From Eggerthellales bacterium UBA948 (GTDB lineage: Bacteria; Actinomycetota; Coriobacteriia; Coriobacteriales; UBA8131), in NCBI GenBank assembly GCA_002293265.1, contig DBCW01000026.1, positions 1-14,031 of the forward strand: a stretch of DNA of 14,031 nucleotides, given 5' to 3'. Shown here piece after piece: positions 13,657-14,031 of the stretch. The stretch's first letter is position 1. The number at the start of each line of letters is the position of its first letter. The position numbers and the translations under genes are program-made. The notes under the pieces are model-generated. The model was not told the origin of the DNA, made no database searches, and saw nothing but the letters and a program-made list of their open reading frames with translations.

Positions 13657-13956
13657 TTAAAGATCTGACTCGCTGATACTATGTTGTTGGCAGAATGTGC
13701 GTAGTTCACGGGAGTAGCGTGTCCATCTGTACGTGAAGGTGCCCATTACTGCTGCTAAGACTACAAATATGACATATACAACTAGCGTTGGTGCCATCGA
13801 AGTATCGCCAATTAGACCTAGACCCACAATGATGTTATAGCCGATAAATATGAGAACGGAGCCAACAATGGCTATTATGGAGAGGTTTCTGTAGCGTCTT
13901 TTAAGTGCTAGCAGCTCATATGCCTGATTGAGTGTTTTTGGTTTTTTCTTTGCCAC
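13657..13956 (-). CDS. small two-span membrane protein, 99 residues
   Basis: The protein has a basic N-terminus (AKKKPKTLNQAYELLALKRRY), a first membrane helix (about residues 25-48, LSIIAIVGSVLIFIGYNIIV), a short loop GLIGDTSMAP, a second helix (57-76, TLVVYVIFVVLAAVMGTFTY), and a cytoplasmic-type tail RWTRYSRELRTFCQQH. Positive charges at both ends suggest both termini face inward. The start is GTG 13956 with only a weak ribosome site (GAAAG). I do not recognise the family; the layout resembles small lineage-specific integral membrane proteins of actinobacteria. Part of this gene is duplicated at 12152-12257 on the far side of the AAA gene. Confidence 0.75.
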   Translation of the reverse strand: MAKKKPKTLNQAYELLALKRRYRNLSIIAIVGSVLIFIGYNIIVGLGLIGDTSMAPTLVVYVIFVVLAAVMGTFTYRWTRYSRELRTFCQQHSISESDL

Positions 13957-14000
13957 GACACACCGGCTTTCAATACTTGTGCTTAGTTTTTCCTCCTGTC

Positions 14001-14020
14001 ATTCCCGCAAAGGCGGGAAT
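14001..14020. repeat. GC-rich hairpin repeat at the right edge
   Basis: ATTCCCGC (14001-14008), AAAG, GCGGGAAT (14013-14020) is a perfect 8-bp stem with a 4-nt loop, flanked by GTC and CCA. The ATTCCCGC-loop-GCGGGAAT form is a recurrent intergenic repeat type (REP-like or small insertion-element end) in many genomes. It could also be a terminator arm for a gene beyond the window. It is clearly GC-richer than its surroundings. Confidence 0.5.
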
Positions 14021-14031
14021 CCACAAACGCA

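Noticed and set aside
1..14031. tRNA, rRNA, integrase or transposase genes
   Set aside because: None could be recognised on either strand, so the cassette-insertion model rests on duplicated gene ends only.

Overview
The window reads as chromosome of a moderately low-GC Gram-positive-type bacterium. Secreted proteins carry Sec signal peptides and no outer-membrane export domain, Shine-Dalgarno sites are strong (AAGGAGG types), and the PriA and histidinol-phosphatase sequences look actinobacterial; I lean to Coriobacteriia. That placement is an impression, not a search result. A small core-gene block sits among accessory cassettes, toxin-antitoxin genes and broken gene pieces.

Layout. 1-417 (minus) is the N-terminal part of a zinc-dependent phospholipase C family protein running off the window. 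648-1888 (plus) is a decayed AAA/DUF4143 ATPase with a frameshift and a lost Walker B glutamate. 1889-2448 (minus) is a toxin-first toxin-antitoxin pair whose genes overlap by 4 nt. 2609-7104 is a secretome island: two paralogous ~210-residue secreted proteins (2609-3259, 6478-7104), a secreted protein with a DxNxDGxDE calcium-type loop (3585-4541, minus), and a beta-helix surface protein with a Flg_new-like C-terminus (4778-6355). 7205-7474 holds a 40-residue membrane peptide and a convergent candidate RNA, a likely type I toxin-antitoxin module. 7589-11752 (minus) is a compact operon: PHP-type histidinol phosphatase, diacylglycerol-kinase-like lipid kinase, then PriA. 11804-12257 is a chimera of a 5'-truncated PIN/VapC gene and a piece of a small membrane-protein gene. 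12331-13587 is an intact AAA/DUF4143 ATPase, followed by the intact membrane-protein gene (13657-13956, minus) and a GC-rich hairpin repeat at the right edge.

The main discovery is architectural. The last ~85 codons of priA occur a second time at 3281-3547, in frame, ending at the same point, and about 68% identical in protein. A piece of the 13657-13956 membrane gene likewise occurs a second time at 12152-12257. In both cases the partial copy lies to the left, the intact copy to the right, both on the minus strand, with accessory genes between them (the secretome in one case, the AAA ATPase in the other). The priA duplication also carries its convergent neighbour: each priA tail faces a paralogous secreted-protein gene that has the same upstream element (CTTTACA, a C6/C7 tract, ATTTAAAATATTT). 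This suggests cassette insertion by recombination with incoming DNA carrying a homologous gene end (Campbell-type or element-mediated). No integrase or transposase is visible in the window.
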